A DNA stretch of 64,000 bases from Argyresthia goedartella (taxonomy: Eukaryota; Arthropoda; Insecta; Lepidoptera; Argyresthiidae): positions 35,598,201 through 35,662,200 of the forward strand of contig OX463810.1 of assembly GCA_949825045.1 (NCBI GenBank), in the 5' to 3' direction. Below, one piece after another: positions 33,056 through 44,930 of the stretch (position 1 is its first letter; each line of letters begins with the position of its first letter). The notes below the pieces were generated by a model. That model was not told the origin of the DNA. It saw only the letters and a program-made list of their open reading frames with translations, and did not search any database. A program made the translations under genes and the position numbers.

Positions 33056-33748
33056 TACTTAAACTTATTCAAATGCGAATTAAACACGAAAACAAAAGTA
33101 CCGTGGTTAAAGAGACATATTTTGACTACCGCGGATTTACTGCCATTCATCTTTTTAAGCTTGAGTGAAAGGAACTAGAGCGTTCTGAGGGTAATTACAA
33201 CAGATGTATTAAATAAGATCAGTCACTTTATTTTCATTTTGAGTTCATCACATCCCACTGCCGGGAAAAGTCCTCTCAAAGTTCATTCACAATATCGAAT
33301 AACAATTATTGTCTCAGTCACCCGCTGGCTACATATATGCATATTATGTCTACGGAAATCTGCGCATCTGTGAAATAATATCTCAAATGATTTTTTATTA
33401 CACATTGCCTGGAAAATATATAGAATGCCTAGGCATTTAATAGGTATACAATAACTAACCGAGGCCACTCAATGTATGAAATGAACACTATACCGCTGAA
33501 TCTCTCTGATATACAAATAAAACACATTATGTAATGAACAGAATTTAATCGCACATTGAAGATTAACGATTTTTCAACAAAAACGCTCTGTTCAATCTCC
33601 CACTAGGGCTGGACTCAGACTAAGGGCCCATCAGCAAGAATGAAACAAAGTCCAACCGTGAGAGGAGTTCTAATGCGGTGACGTTCTCCTGTCGAAGGTA
33701 CCCGGCGCGTGCGCCAAGCAAGTCACAATTCTTCGACGAAGGTAACTA
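33056..33748. other. Unassigned AT-rich sequence
   Basis: No recognisable gene or repeat. From about 33600 composition becomes more balanced. Confidence 0.4.
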
Positions 33749-33800
33749 CTTTCGGCAAGGCTGACGCTGGAGAACTCTCCAGCGTCAGCTTTGCCGAAAG
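33749..33800. other. Near-perfect 25-bp hairpin with 2-nt loop
   Basis: ctttcggcaaggctgacgc... at 33749-33773 pairs with 33776-33800 with a single G:A mismatch on the DNA level (G:T in RNA). It is the strongest short inverted repeat in this part of the window. Confidence 0.8.
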
Positions 33801-35509
33801 CCAAAGGACACGCACACGGAGGCCTCCCGGTGAGGCTCCAAATACTTGTAACCGTTCAATACTCTTGCGCCTTGGTCGGAGTTCCAAAATACGATCCAGT
33901 GTCTCTTAGCACAAGGTGATATCAACCTTGAGATTATGTTCAGGAATACAGTCGCGATTCCGCGGGCTTATCCTTAGCCTACAGTTACGCGGATTGATTG
34001 CTGCTAGGTAGTAAATTCCGCGATTTTGACAGAGCAATCCAAAACCCTGCCAAACGAGTTCACATCCAAAAGCTCACGTTTTCGTCTAGTTTCAAGTGAC
34101 AGCTTATCAAAAAAAAATACGATTTATACTACTAGCACCAATCGTGACGAAATTGTGACTGGGCACCGTCCGACTTTAATCACACTATATTACCTATTTT
34201 TTTTTTGATTTACTGGATTTAGTATAGAATGTATTGAATGAATTTCATATATTGATTGCCGTTTATGAATCAGAATTGATCAGAGCATCTTTGTGTTACT
34301 TACATGTCCTGCTAATAATATTCATTGGTTAAGGTAGAAAATACAAAACACAACGACTCCAAGGGATTATGATCAAAGTTTCCACGAGAACTTAAAAAGC
34401 ACATTGAATGTAACAACTGGTTGACTAGAAATGTATCTAAGCTTTTAATTATAGTTTTGCAATAATTGAAAGCTCTTGCGTCTAGTCGAGTTAACTTTGA
34501 AGCTTAGAGCCAATTGGCGAGGGTTTATCATGACTTCAGTAACTTTAGCTTTTAAAACTTTAAGGACTTTAATAATATAAGTAATCCACCGTCCGCGTGC
34601 CAATCTTGGCGATGGGCTTGAATTGAATAAATACCGGTTCGGGGCAGTTGAGTGTACCATATAATTTGCCATCGTTGGCTTGGCTCTATGTAAAGGACAT
34701 ATAATACAAGCTACACAGAGAGCTAAACATGTCAAATTACATGTTATATCATCTCATCTAAGCTTAGCTACAGCCTTTACACGAGGTTTGCATTCTTCTT
34801 CTAATCGGTTACTCAACACTCGCCATGCACCCAGCACTCCGTTGATCATCCTAGTAGGCAGTCGGCCGAACAGACGTGCCTGACTCCACACTAGGCCCCG
34901 GCGCGGCCCCACGTATCGGCAATAATCTGCAATCCTAGCGAGCCGCGGGCGCGCGTCCGCTGCATGCTAATGGCTCGACTACACTGAGAATGATAGCTGG
35001 AGAAGCTGTATTGTAATTGCTTAGATTTTTCTATAGCTTATTCTGATTTCCTAAGCTGGGCATAAGCATACCAGCTTTGGACATAGTATCTTTCGCCTTC
35101 TCTTGCCTGTCCAGGAGATACTTTTACAGGCCCCCACGACATCTCAAGTTGGGTTTTCTTCTGCGGCGGCGGCGGCCAGGTTGGAGAATGTTGAATACCT
35201 GTTGCCTTATTATGTATTTCTTACAGTCGCAATGCCATTGAAATCTGAAATTGACTATTCAATCGTAAGAAATGACAGCTTGTGTACAATAATCGTGTTC
35301 TGATTGGTTAATTTTTCAATGTGACTGTTGTTACGATTGATGTCAGAAATATAATTATACTAATAAGGCTACCCTGTATTATTATTATAGATAGTAAATG
35401 ATCCTTTGTAATCAAAGTTTTTGGAGCCATCAAGGTAATTAAGCTTAAAACTTTTGATTTCCAAATAAAATGTATCGAGCTGCAAAGCTATGAGCTGTCT
35501 GAAAAAGCC
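33801..35509. other. Unassigned, no gene recognised
   Basis: Short frames only. GC-richer patches at 33810-33910 and 34850-34970 (ggccccggcgcggccc; gagccgcgggcgcgcg) could be old exonic or promoter sequence, but I see no splice-bounded coding pattern. A run of gcggcggcgg lies at 35160-35175. Confidence 0.35.
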
Positions 35510-36205
35510 TCATTAGCACACTAAGCAGCGCAACTTCCGCGCTGCATCCGCGCTGCATCCGCGCTGCTCAGAAGCGGCTGATTTACGTTTTAATATCAGT
35601 TTCACAACTGACTACAACTGTTGCAAGTGCATGTATACACCTATTCCTTATTTATCAAATGACAGACTACCATCAAAACAGGAGCAACAAGTCCGTTGGA
35701 ATCCATTTTCGAAAAGAAGCGTGCCACCCCGTGTCGCTCGGCTGAAGCGTGGTGTAACACAGAGTAAAAGCAAAGAGTTTCGTTTACCTGAGGGTGTCAA
35801 GGCATGTGGGTCATTTGTTAAATAATGAATGGGTGCTTAGGTGCGCTTACAACCCTTTAAGTCAATCGCGCGACTGCCGCGCTGCCGTCGCGCGGCTGTC
35901 ATTCATTAATACGAAAATCAGCTAATAATAATAATAATGATTCCTTGGATACTATTTACACAGATTGATCTAGCCCCAAACTAGGATTCCCTGTATCTTG
36001 GGTACTAGACAACGATACACATAATAATATAGATAATATTATATTTATATATACAACCATGACTAGGGTACAAACATCCGTTCTCATCAAACAAATATTT
36101 GCCTCCACCGGGACTTGAACTCGTGACCCTTGGCTTCGTAGGCAGGGTCACCGACTCGGCCATCCGGGTCGTCTGCTGACTGTCGCGCTGCATTGTGTGA
36201 TAGAG
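35510..36205. mobile_element. Inverted-repeat DNA element (MITE-like) holding a SINE A
   Basis: The left end reads cacactaagcagcgc and the right end, in reverse complement, cacacaatgcagcgc. Further in, ggctgatttacgttttaat is mirrored by gctgattttcgtattaat. The left arm has three copies of cgcgctgcatc-like 11-mers. A SINE A (35923-36171) divides the right arm. The centre includes a 64-codon frame with no known motif. Confidence 0.5.
35923..36171 (-). repeat. tRNA-derived SINE, family A, copy 3
   Basis: Minus strand, from the taa repeat tail at 35923 to the head ending gatggccgagtcgg near 36165. It lies inside the right arm of the inverted-repeat element, so it is younger than that element. 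Confidence 0.8.
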
Positions 36206-36231
36206 CACTAAACTAAGTACAGCACATACAT

Positions 36232-36363
36232 AAACAGTGACGTCACACACATATAAGAATCCACGACCTCGGTTGTTTTTTCTTTATCCCCAGCCGTGGA
36301 TCGAACCCGGGGCCTCTTGTATGGTAGGCAGACCCACAACCGCTGTGGCACAGAGTTCGTCAT
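36232..36363 (-). repeat. SINE family B, minus-strand copy
   Basis: Contains gtgacgtcacacacatataag, ccccagccgtggatcgaacc and ggcagacccacaaccgctg; matches 47761-47901. Confidence 0.75.
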
Positions 36364-36760
36364 GGTCGTATGGTCAATGGAAGCAATTTATAAGCTACAT
36401 AGGTCGTTTTACTGTTTTAGAATGAAAAATCTGATTTAAACTGGTCTCACTGGGTCGCTCATGGGTACTCTCTTAACACGTAAGAAAGATATATCTGTAA
36501 ATAACACAGAAATAATCCTAAAACCTAAAAAAAGTTAGGTAGGTTCTCTAGGCTCCTCATCTCCGCATTCTTACATGGGAACTGGTCCAGGACAGGGAAG
36601 TGGTGTCAGAAAAGATTAAAGTAAAGAGAGGGAGAACTTCCCCATGACAAATATGGGGCTTATATTAGTGCACGTACCGTGGGGGTCTAATATCGGGCTG
36701 GGTCGGCTCATGTATCGTATTAACTGAGTTTACGTGAAGATTGGCTGTAGATAATTAATG
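36364..36760. other. Unassigned; ends with TTAATG target copy
   Basis: No gene seen. Positions 36755-36760 are the left target duplication of the next element. Confidence 0.4.
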
Positions 36761-37344
36761 CAGCTGTTTAAATAAGACTGTGAGGTAAGGTGCCTATACG
36801 CAGCAGTGTGTCGATATGGGTTGAGCATGATAATGTTAAAGGCTTATGCACAAATCACCTACAACTATCCCCTGCGGAGCGGCTTTGTGGACTTTTTGTA
36901 ATTTTTGTCATTATATCCCCTTCCAGCGCTACAACGCCAAGCAAAAGGGATTTCTGGACCAAATTTTCAGAAGTTCTACAAATCCCCTTTTCTTTTTTTT
37001 CAAATTGAATTTAAAGAACTAGATAATCAGTCTTTATTTGATTATGTGCCTACTTCCTGTGTATCAAAGTAAATATTAATTATCTAAATTTGACTTAAAA
37101 AAGAAATCCATCTAAGTAAATGGAAAAGAGGATTTGTGGAACTTCTGAAACCTTTGTCAATAAATCCCCTTTGCTTGCCGTTGTAGCACCGGAAGGGGAT
37201 TCAAGGACATACATTGACAAAAATCCACAAAACCCCTTCGCAGGGGATTTGTGGAATACGCCATCAACATTATCATGCTCAGCCCATATCGACACACTGC
37301 TGCGTATAGGTCCTCCAATCCTCACAGTCTTATTTAAATAGGTG
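36761..37344. mobile_element. 584-bp foldback MITE with TTAATG duplication
   Basis: The arms are 36761-37003 and about 37107-37344. Outermost bases are cagctgtttaaataagactg and, reversed, cacctatttaaataagactg. The arms keep the same order of phrases (acgcagcagtgtgtcgatat; gagcatgataatgtt; cccctttgcttgc). Identical TTAATG hexamers flank the element at 36755-36760 and 37345-37350. No protein is encoded. Confidence 0.85.
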
Positions 37345-37350
37345 TTAATG

Positions 37351-39294
37351 TGCTAATGTTGAGCAAATGTTTATGCGAGTCAACATCGGGGGAAAAAAAC
37401 TTTTAATCGGCACCTGGGTTGGCGCTGTCACTTTCTTTGATGCGATTACAGACTCGTTGACTTCTATGACTGATTACGATAGTGTCTTACTGTTAGGTGA
37501 CTTTAACATTAACGTGGCTGACAATCGCGACCCAAATTTTTCCCGGTTGACGGAGTTTTTGACATCACTGAAATTGACACAAATTGTGGACCGACCGACC
37601 CATTTCACAGACCACAGTGAGACGACTATTGACTTGATATGTACTGACGCGCGGATTCGTGGGACCGACGTTCATCAGACCTAGGCCGGCATGCGTTCCT
37701 TACCGTCGACCTCGACGTTAAAAAGAAAAAGCCTCAACCTAGGTATGTGACATATCGACCCATAACTGACATAGATCGCGATCAATTTGACAAAGACCAA
37801 GACTCATTAGACTGGGATAGTATTTTACTACTGGACAACGTGGACGATATGGTACAACTTTTTACTCGTCTTTTAAGAGACCTCTTTGACAGACACGCGC
37901 CCGCTCCTAAACCATGGCTCACGAACAACGTGCGTTTGATGATGCGCCTACGAGACGAAGCACATAGGAAGTACAAGGCTACAAGGCTAGAAGGGCACAC
38001 AAAGTACTACCTAGAGTTAAAACACCTGGTGCTGTCTGCCTTGTATCATGAAAAATGCCGATCTCCGTCCCATCAGTATCCTTCCCTGTCTCTCTAAGAT
38101 AAAAGAGAGGGCAGTATGTGCTCAGCTGTCGGGATATTTGGAGGGAAATGGCATACTACCGGAATTGCAGTCAGGCTTCAGGAAGGGTAGAGGGACTTCA
38201 ACAGCCCTTATTGACGTAGTGGACAACATGCTGTCGGAGCTTGATCAAGGTAGAAGCACAATTCTGGTGTTGCTAGATTTCTCCCGAGCTTTCGACTGTC
38301 TGAGCGCGCCCCTCTCTTATTATCGAAAATGTCTTATTATGGTTTTGACAGTACCAGGGTGAAGTGGTTTGACAGCTACCTCTCGGGCCGTGGATTGGAA
38401 AAAAGCGATGGTACTATGTTGTTTTCCTCGACAAAGCGCTTAACAAGGGGTGTGCCTCAAGGGTCGATATTAGGCCCCCTTTTGTTTATTCTTTACACAG
38501 CAGAGATAGTTTCTGTCGTGGAGAGCAGCATGTGCCATCTCTACGCAGATGATACCCAGCTATATATATCATCCGTCCCTTCCAACATCAACACTGCAGT
38601 CCAGTCCATAAATAACGATCTAGAGCGGGTGGCGTCATGGTCAGAGAGGAGCTGTCTAGTGCTAAAACCTAGAAAATCGAAGTACATGATCCTTGGTACA
38701 AAATGTCAGATCCATAATACTGTCCAAGCCCTAGCCCCCAATGATATAGCTATCAGGGGCGACCGAGTGGAAAGGGTCGTAGAAGCAAAAAATCTTCGGT
38801 TGTTGATGGACGGTGAGCTTCGATTCGAAAATCATATCAGAAACGTAGTCAGCAATTGTTTCTACCGCCTTAAGATTCTTTATAATATACGTGATTACCT
38901 TAGCACTGATTTTCGTGTCAGGCTAAGTGAATCATTGATATTATCTAGATTAAACTACTGTGATGTCGTATATGGTAGCTGTATACTTGGTCGGTCGAAA
39001 AGGTTAATTCAACGTGTGCAAAACGCATGTATACGTTTTTGTTTTAAAATTCCTCCTAGATCCCATATCACCCCATACTTAGATGCAGCTAAACTTCTGA
39101 ACATGGAAGCTCGACGGCATTTACACCTAGCCAAACTACTCTTTGGTGTAATACACAAGGAAACCCCACCCTACTTATACACCAAGATAAAATGGGCGAC
39201 CAGGCAACGTGGCGTGCACAAGCACATAATACTTACACCGGCGCATCGAACGGCGACTTTCTACTTAACTCCCACGCTACAACTCGGGGGGTGA
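37351..39294 (+). pseudogene. CR1/Jockey-type LINE ORF2, internally deleted and frameshifted
   Basis: The endonuclease half includes LLLGDFNINVADNRD and IVDRPTHFTDHSETTIDLIC up to a stop at 37682. A linker frame (PKPWLTNNVRLMMRLRDEAH) ends at YHEK near 38050, where it jumps in another frame directly to NADLRPISILPCLSKI, losing the segment usually between. RT motifs: GFRKGRGTSTALIDVVD, motif A LLDFSRAFDCL, a shift, motif B RGVPQGSILGPLLFILY, motif C YADDTQLY. The C-terminus reads YLDAAKLLNMEARRHLH and stops at 39294. The 5' end of the endonuclease is missing. Confidence 0.85.
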
Positions 39295-40235
39295 AAATAA
39301 GAAAAATATAATTAAAAGCCCTTTTTTAATAATTTTATTTTGTTAAAAATACATTTCGTTTTCCTTATTTTAAGTTTTTTCCTTACTTATTCATGATATA
39401 AGTTTGTCCTTTTATTGTGTAATTTCTATTTTGTTATTGTTTAATATCTTCACATAAGGATTTAAATCTTCTGCTACAGTTTATGGACCATTGAACAGTT
39501 TGTCTATTTTATTTAATGTATCATTCTGTATCAGAGCGAAATCGTCTTTAGAGTACAGTTTTTGTTTACAGTTTTGGTCATATGTCAACTTCCTTAATGT
39601 TTTACTCTTAATACATTTTTATATATAAATGATTGGATAAATGTAGGTGCAACTGTGCTTCGCTATTTCATGTGGTAAAAAGCACAACGCTTCCTAATCG
39701 CGAAAATATTTGTGTGTTTAGCATGACTATTTGTTTCTTAGTCTTGGATGTTTTCTATGTATTTACACAAGTATCTATCTCTATTAAATATATCGTCGTC
39801 ACAAAGGCCTACTTGGATTTGTGCAAGATTTTCCTCTATTATTTATCTATTATTATTGTTATATTTATGATATCTATGGTTCTTTTCCTTTAAAAAAGCG
39901 CAAACCTTCGACATAGCTCGTTAATTTAGCCCTAGCATGAAAAACCTGCAGCGATTCCCTGAAAAATCCCTTTCTGTTTCACCCTGACGCAGGTGCACGT
40001 GAGTTACCTCGAATGGCCGCCGTTAGTCAAAATACCATCGAAATGAAAATCTGGATACTGAATAAACAATACAATAAATCAGTAAGTTGTTCCATTATAT
40101 GCACGCTAGAACGTGTAAGAAAACATTGTGTGGAAACATGCATTTCAGAGATACCCGGGGAGGATAGTATTCATATTTTCAGAGTGGCGGCAGTGGACCC
40201 CTGTCAAAACGGATTGTGGAAATACTTGCTCCCCG
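39295..40235. other. LINE 3' UTR and unassigned AT-rich sequence
   Basis: Probably begins with the 3' UTR of the preceding LINE, but I cannot place its end. No gene recognised. Confidence 0.35.
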
Positions 40236-40350
40236 GTTCGTATCCTGGAGAGAGAAATTCCCCGGGTCTTCATAAACATCCATGTATGTTTGTGACGTCG
40301 CTGGCTGTAGATCTCCAGACAGGGCATCCTAGTGTAGGGCCAAAAAAATG
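40236..40350 (+). repeat. SINE family B fragment
   Basis: ataaacatccatgtatgtttgtgacgtcgctg and gcatcctagtgtagggcc match the body of SINE B. The tRNA-like head is not recognisable. Confidence 0.55.
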
Positions 40351-41650
40351 CTGTTTATATTTTTATTAAAGCGTTTGGGTGCATATCTGAACATATACAT
40401 ACCATCCCGGATGGTAAACGGCTTTCAGTATGTTTATTAGTTTTGGTAAAGCAAGATTTTTCCATATTTTACACTAACACACTTTTATTTTGCATATGTG
40501 ATAACGAATTTATTGCAAAATTATGGCACCACAATTTTTTAAAAGCATTTGTGCCGCTTTCAAGCAATGCCTCCTGGAATTCATTCATATGGAAACGGCG
40601 GCCTAAAATAACTGAGTTACCCATTGTTTGTTGGGCGTCGAGGGACGGGGATACTCTACAGCCGGCCCTGGACCCTGTTTTCAGTGATCAATTTGTTTGA
40701 TTCACCCCCAGCTCATGGATCTAGCTAGACAAAGAAGGGATTACTACTGATTTTGGGGCTGGGAAAAATTGCATTTGATTTCAATATGTAAACGGGTATG
40801 AAAGTCGTCTGGTATGATGTATTGATGTATGGATGGCTGGTGTGTTTCTGTGAAACACACACACACAGTTAAATATCCTTTTGTAACATGTTGAACCTAT
40901 TTACTTGTCTGTAGCTAGTTCTATTCCCTCCCGACTACAACATCTCTGATCGCCAAGTGCTACATCAAAGTATCTCGGCTTCTCGGCGTGACAGCGATGA
41001 TGCTGGGGACAATGCAGGAGCTCTCCAGCCATTTGAAGTTGTCTTGGTTCTCCCGGATGTTCCTGCTGGCTCTGCCACTTTAAATCGATCATACCTCCCG
41101 GCCCTACACCGATGACCATCCCGACCTACACCGTCCAATCTACCACCTGCCCGATAACCACTCTACCTCCTACCCGATGTTCGCTCTATCACCTGCCTGG
41201 TCCCTACCTCGCCACCGGCATGGACCTCATCCTACAACCTGTCTACCCTGCTAATCATTTTTATTTTTATTATATTTTATTTTGTAAACCAACCTAAAGA
41301 ACACACTTACATGACACAGTTCCGACAAAGTAATCAGTCACAATTATTTATGAATAGGTTCCAATTACAGGTCCACATTTACAGGTATGTACGGGTAGGA
41401 GTTCTGATATAGTGATAGATAATCACTTTATTCCTATACATATTTACATCCCAAGTACAAAGAAAATAAATAAATTTTAACAGTCTTAATTGACCGAGCG
41501 ACTGGACGCTTCGTCCAGTTTCGCGATTAGTTCGAGTCTGTCTGTTTTCGCCGGTCGCATTTCTCAAGCGATTTTGGCGAAAATTTGCATACATGTTCTC
41601 TGTTTTTATTTTTTTTATTTTTTTAATAAATCACGATTTTTGATTGGGAT
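40351..41650. other. Unassigned; short ca repeats
   Basis: A stretch at 41060-41260 is C-rich and unlike its surroundings (cctacaccgtccaatc, cctacccgatgttcg), and could be an old coding remnant on either strand, but no family is recognisable. A short ca run lies at 40856. Confidence 0.35.
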
Positions 41651-43650
41651 GATAATAGGGAGGAAAAGTTTGCTGTAGCGTTATTTATCGACGGATGTCA
41701 ATCAAATTTGAGATACACACTAAGGGGCTAGTCAGTGGAGAATAGTGTGGGATAATGGTCTGTGACAATATAATCAATTACTAGGGTTGTTGATCTGGCT
41801 TTAGAACGGATGAATAGGAGGTCCAGATAGTTGTTGGCTATAGTAGGGTGTATCGGCCGACAAAAAACCTTAGGCGGGGATCGGTGAACGCAGATTTGAC
41901 AACATTGTTAATATCGCCTGAGATCACAAATGTATTGAATAATTTAAGGGTGTTGAGAAGATTATTAAGACAGGACATAAATGGTTCTATATTTGTAATT
42001 GAATGGTAACGGTAAACACCTGTGATAGCAGTATCTTTGAGTTTAATAATAAGGGCTTAGGCAGTGTTTTGAAAATCATTTTCTTCAATCTTATACTGGA
42101 TGTGGTTTTGAATGTATGCGACTACACCATCGCTTTGATTTGTGCTATAAGGTGTGTGGCACATTAAATTGTTTGGACGTTGTGGTAAAGTACAATAACA
42201 GAGGCATGATAACCAACAGTCTCTTACATACTGTTGGTTGTCATGATGAGTATAATAATCATTGTATCTGTTGTAATCATTGTATCATGATGAGTATAAT
42301 AATCATTGTATCTGTTGTAATCATTGTATCATGATGAGTATAATAATCATTGTATCTGTTGTAATCATTGTATCATGATGAGTATAATAATCATCATTGA
42401 CATGGATGAGTATAATAATATCCACATCCATGTCAATGCTGTGTAAGAGGGTTTGGAAGCTGTCAAAATTTGGATTGATTGATCTTATATTCTGTGTCAG
42501 GATATTAAAACATTTTTATTAGATTCAAGAGGTTCATTACAGTCTTCCGCACGACAAGAAATTTTTGAGACACTAAATTTATCGATAGCATTAAGCAGAG
42601 TTGATTCAGCCATTTATAAAATTATGTATTTTTGCATTAAAAGGCCAACAGGCATCAAAGTATTGGGATTGTAAGACATTGAACTTTTGAGATGAGTTGG
42701 TAAGTATAGAGGCTTGTAATTTAAAGGTTAGTTTTAATGTACAGGTCAGTGTAAGAAGGTGTGAAATCGTGTCGAGGTATGTGGGTGTGTGTGTGTGTGA
42801 TTAAAAGGGATCGGTTTACAATAAACATAAGTACAAGGGTAGCTAGGTTAAGTTTTGAAGGTGGTAGGTCGGATGGTGGGTCCAATTCTATTATTAGGGA
42901 GTATAGTCTTTGGGTGCTAGCTGCGGGCGCCGGCAAAGTTTCCAGCGGATTCTCGTTTTTCACGTCGATGTACGGGTATTCTTTATTTTTTCTTAGGAGA
43001 ATTTGCCTGTTGGACAGCCAGCAAAATACAAAGTCTTTTGCTTTAGCAAAGTTGCGACTCAGGTAAAACAGTCTCTTGGCTGAGGTTGTCAGCTACTCTG
43101 ATATTTGTGGATAGGAGAGGGCGGTTCCGGCAATCCAAGTGGCTTATCATTTGGGTTTCGTAAGTTGTAGTAGAAGGCTTTTGGTGATCGTGTTGGCGAG
43201 TTCAACCCTAGTCTTGCGTAGTGAATTATATACTCTTTGGTTTTTAGAAGCTGCCTGTCAAGTGCGTCAACTTTGTCGTCTAACGTAGATAGCTGCAGGA
43301 CTATGTCCCTTTGATATTTTTCGACGGAGTCGATTTTATTTTAAAACCGTGGTAGTTGGTCAGACATATGATTGAGAGACATCTCAATATCGGAATTTGT
43401 GGCTTCAATATTACCCGACTTTAGTTTAATTTGGATCATATGTTCCTCGAGTTTATCCATTCCGGAATCCTGTTTTTTAATAAATTCCTGAATGAAATAT
43501 CATTATGAATACATAAGCTTAGATTTTAAATCGCCAAGTTCATGAATTTGCTCGTTGGAAGATCTAGACCTTTTTGCCGTTTCCCGGAAGAGAATGAGGT
43601 TCAGCTTCGACGAGTTGGATTAGGTCATTCTCGGAGCGACTGACATTACC
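41651..43650 (-). pseudogene. Decayed LINE: ORF1 coiled coil and endonuclease start, minus strand
   Basis: On the minus strand, about 43560-43200 encodes a heptad-like series (MDKLEEHMIQIKLKSGN, DSVEKYQRDIVLQLSTLDDK, VDALDRQLLKTKEY), as in the coiled-coil ORF1 proteins of Jockey-type LINEs. Near 42610 a frame starts MAESTLLNAIDKFSVSKIS and leads after a shift to the endonuclease start NIRSINPNFDSFQ and SIDMDVDIIIL. Endonuclease-like pieces continue to about 41700 (NNYLDLLFI). Many stops. A tandem repeat has grown inside the endonuclease segment. Confidence 0.6.
42241..42395. repeat. 44-bp tandem repeat, about 3.5 copies
   Basis: Units start tcatgatgagtataataatc at 42241, 42285, 42329 and 42373 with almost no difference. 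The unit contains gatgagtataataat, also found in the adjoining LINE endonuclease sequence at 42404, so the repeat arose from it. It is followed by a 13-bp hairpin (42395-42407 with 42426-42438). Confidence 0.9.
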
Positions 43651-43849
43651 GTGCGGAGGAGAGCGACGCATAGTAGCAATATGCGTTCAAGGCCGTTGCA
43701 AAATGTTCTCAGTTGCCTAAAAGATAGAAACCAGCAGGAAGTGACAAACGTAGTAGCGGCGAGTTCGATGCTTGCGTAGCAGCCGCCTCGTAGGCCTCGG
43801 GTGTTACGCAGAGTAACAATGTGAAGGTTAACATCGCGCGTGCCGTTCA

Positions 43850-43945
43850 TCAATATGGTGGCCGCGTCGTTAAACACTCACCCGTGGCGCGGTCGACTCA
43901 GGTTCGATCCCACTCCGGCGCAGACGACTTCACAAAAAGACTTCG
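43850..43945 (+). repeat. tRNA-like SINE fragment
   Basis: tggtggccgcgtcgttaaac and caggttcgatcccactccg resemble A- and B-box segments, followed by cgcagacgacttcac. It does not fold as a full tRNA by eye. Confidence 0.4.
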
Positions 43946-44454
43946 TGCAAAAGAGATAGCGATGCAATGCCAAATATTAAACCACCAACCCACAGTGGTG
44001 TTTAATGGAGAAATATTAAGGTAAAATCCTTGCCCCAAATATCCAAATATTAGGTCCTTACATATGAAATTGGCGTTTTGTATGGAGAAATTGAAGTTAA
44101 CTCAATTTTCAGTACAAACATTTTTGTATTTTTTTTATGAATGACAGATCCTAATTTTATAAACTTTTTGTGTATGAATGAGACAACATTTAGCTAACAG
44201 AAAATTTTATATAATTTTTGAAAAGTGTCAGCTGTAAAAAAATAATACGAATATTATCATGAAAATGGATGACATTTAGGAGGCACTGATTTTGAAGATA
44301 ACATTTTAGTTATCAAACTGAAAATTAAAAGAAAATTTAATAAGTAGATGTAAAATATTGAAATTAATTTTAAAACAATAAAAATGGAAATAGCTAGGAA
44401 ATAGAATAGAAAAATTCGCCAATTTCATAGGTAAGCACCCAATATAATATAATA
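43946..44454. other. Unassigned AT-rich sequence
   Basis: No gene or known repeat seen. Confidence 0.4.
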
Positions 44455-44930
44455 TGCTTTGTGGTATATCCTGAGGAGCATCTGCCGACTGCTTCTGCAC
44501 CACTGGTCTAGCACTCGTCTACTCTGCGGCTGAATACTGCGCTCCGGTATGGATGAACAGCTCGCACGTGCACAGAGTGGACACAAAACTAAATGATGCC
44601 ATCCGATGTATATCTGGCACTGTAAAATCCACCCCCACGCACTGGTTACCATTGCTCAACCACATTGCCCCTCCCCACGTTTTAATCTACCGTGAAACCT
44701 ATGGTGTCATCTGAACAGGCTGAGGACGGGCCACGGCCGTTGCTACTACTTCCGGCACAAGTGGGGATAGAAAGATTCTGTCCAAACAATGGAGCACATC
44801 ATCCAGCGATGCCCAATTCATCGATACCCTGGTCAACCCGAAGACCTGTTCCAAAACCTAACCCCCGATGTAGACAACTGGCTGCAAGATCTGAAGACAC
44901 AAATATAGATTGCATTAAATAAAGCCATAC
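44455..44930 (+). pseudogene. LINE C-terminal fragment with zinc-knuckle-like end
   Basis: Plus-strand frames give LVYSAAEYCAPVWMN, VDTKLNDAIRCISGTVKSTP and HWLPLLNHIAPPHV, then after a shift LNRLRTGHGRC, TMEHIIQRCPIHRYPG and TPDVDNWLQDL. This is the C-terminal region of a class of Jockey/RTE-like LINEs, ending with a Cys/His pattern. The aataaa near 44920 may be the 3' end. Stops and shifts prevent function. Confidence 0.7.

Noticed and set aside
33660..33910. Possible exon in the GC-richer patch
   Set aside because: The 66-codon frame is dominated by the hairpin and shows no splice sites or conserved pattern.
40013..40369. 118-codon frame starting MAAVSQNTIEMK
   Set aside because: Its C-terminal third is SINE B sequence (the same phrase as in 47709 and 63546), and the N-terminal part has no recognisable features.
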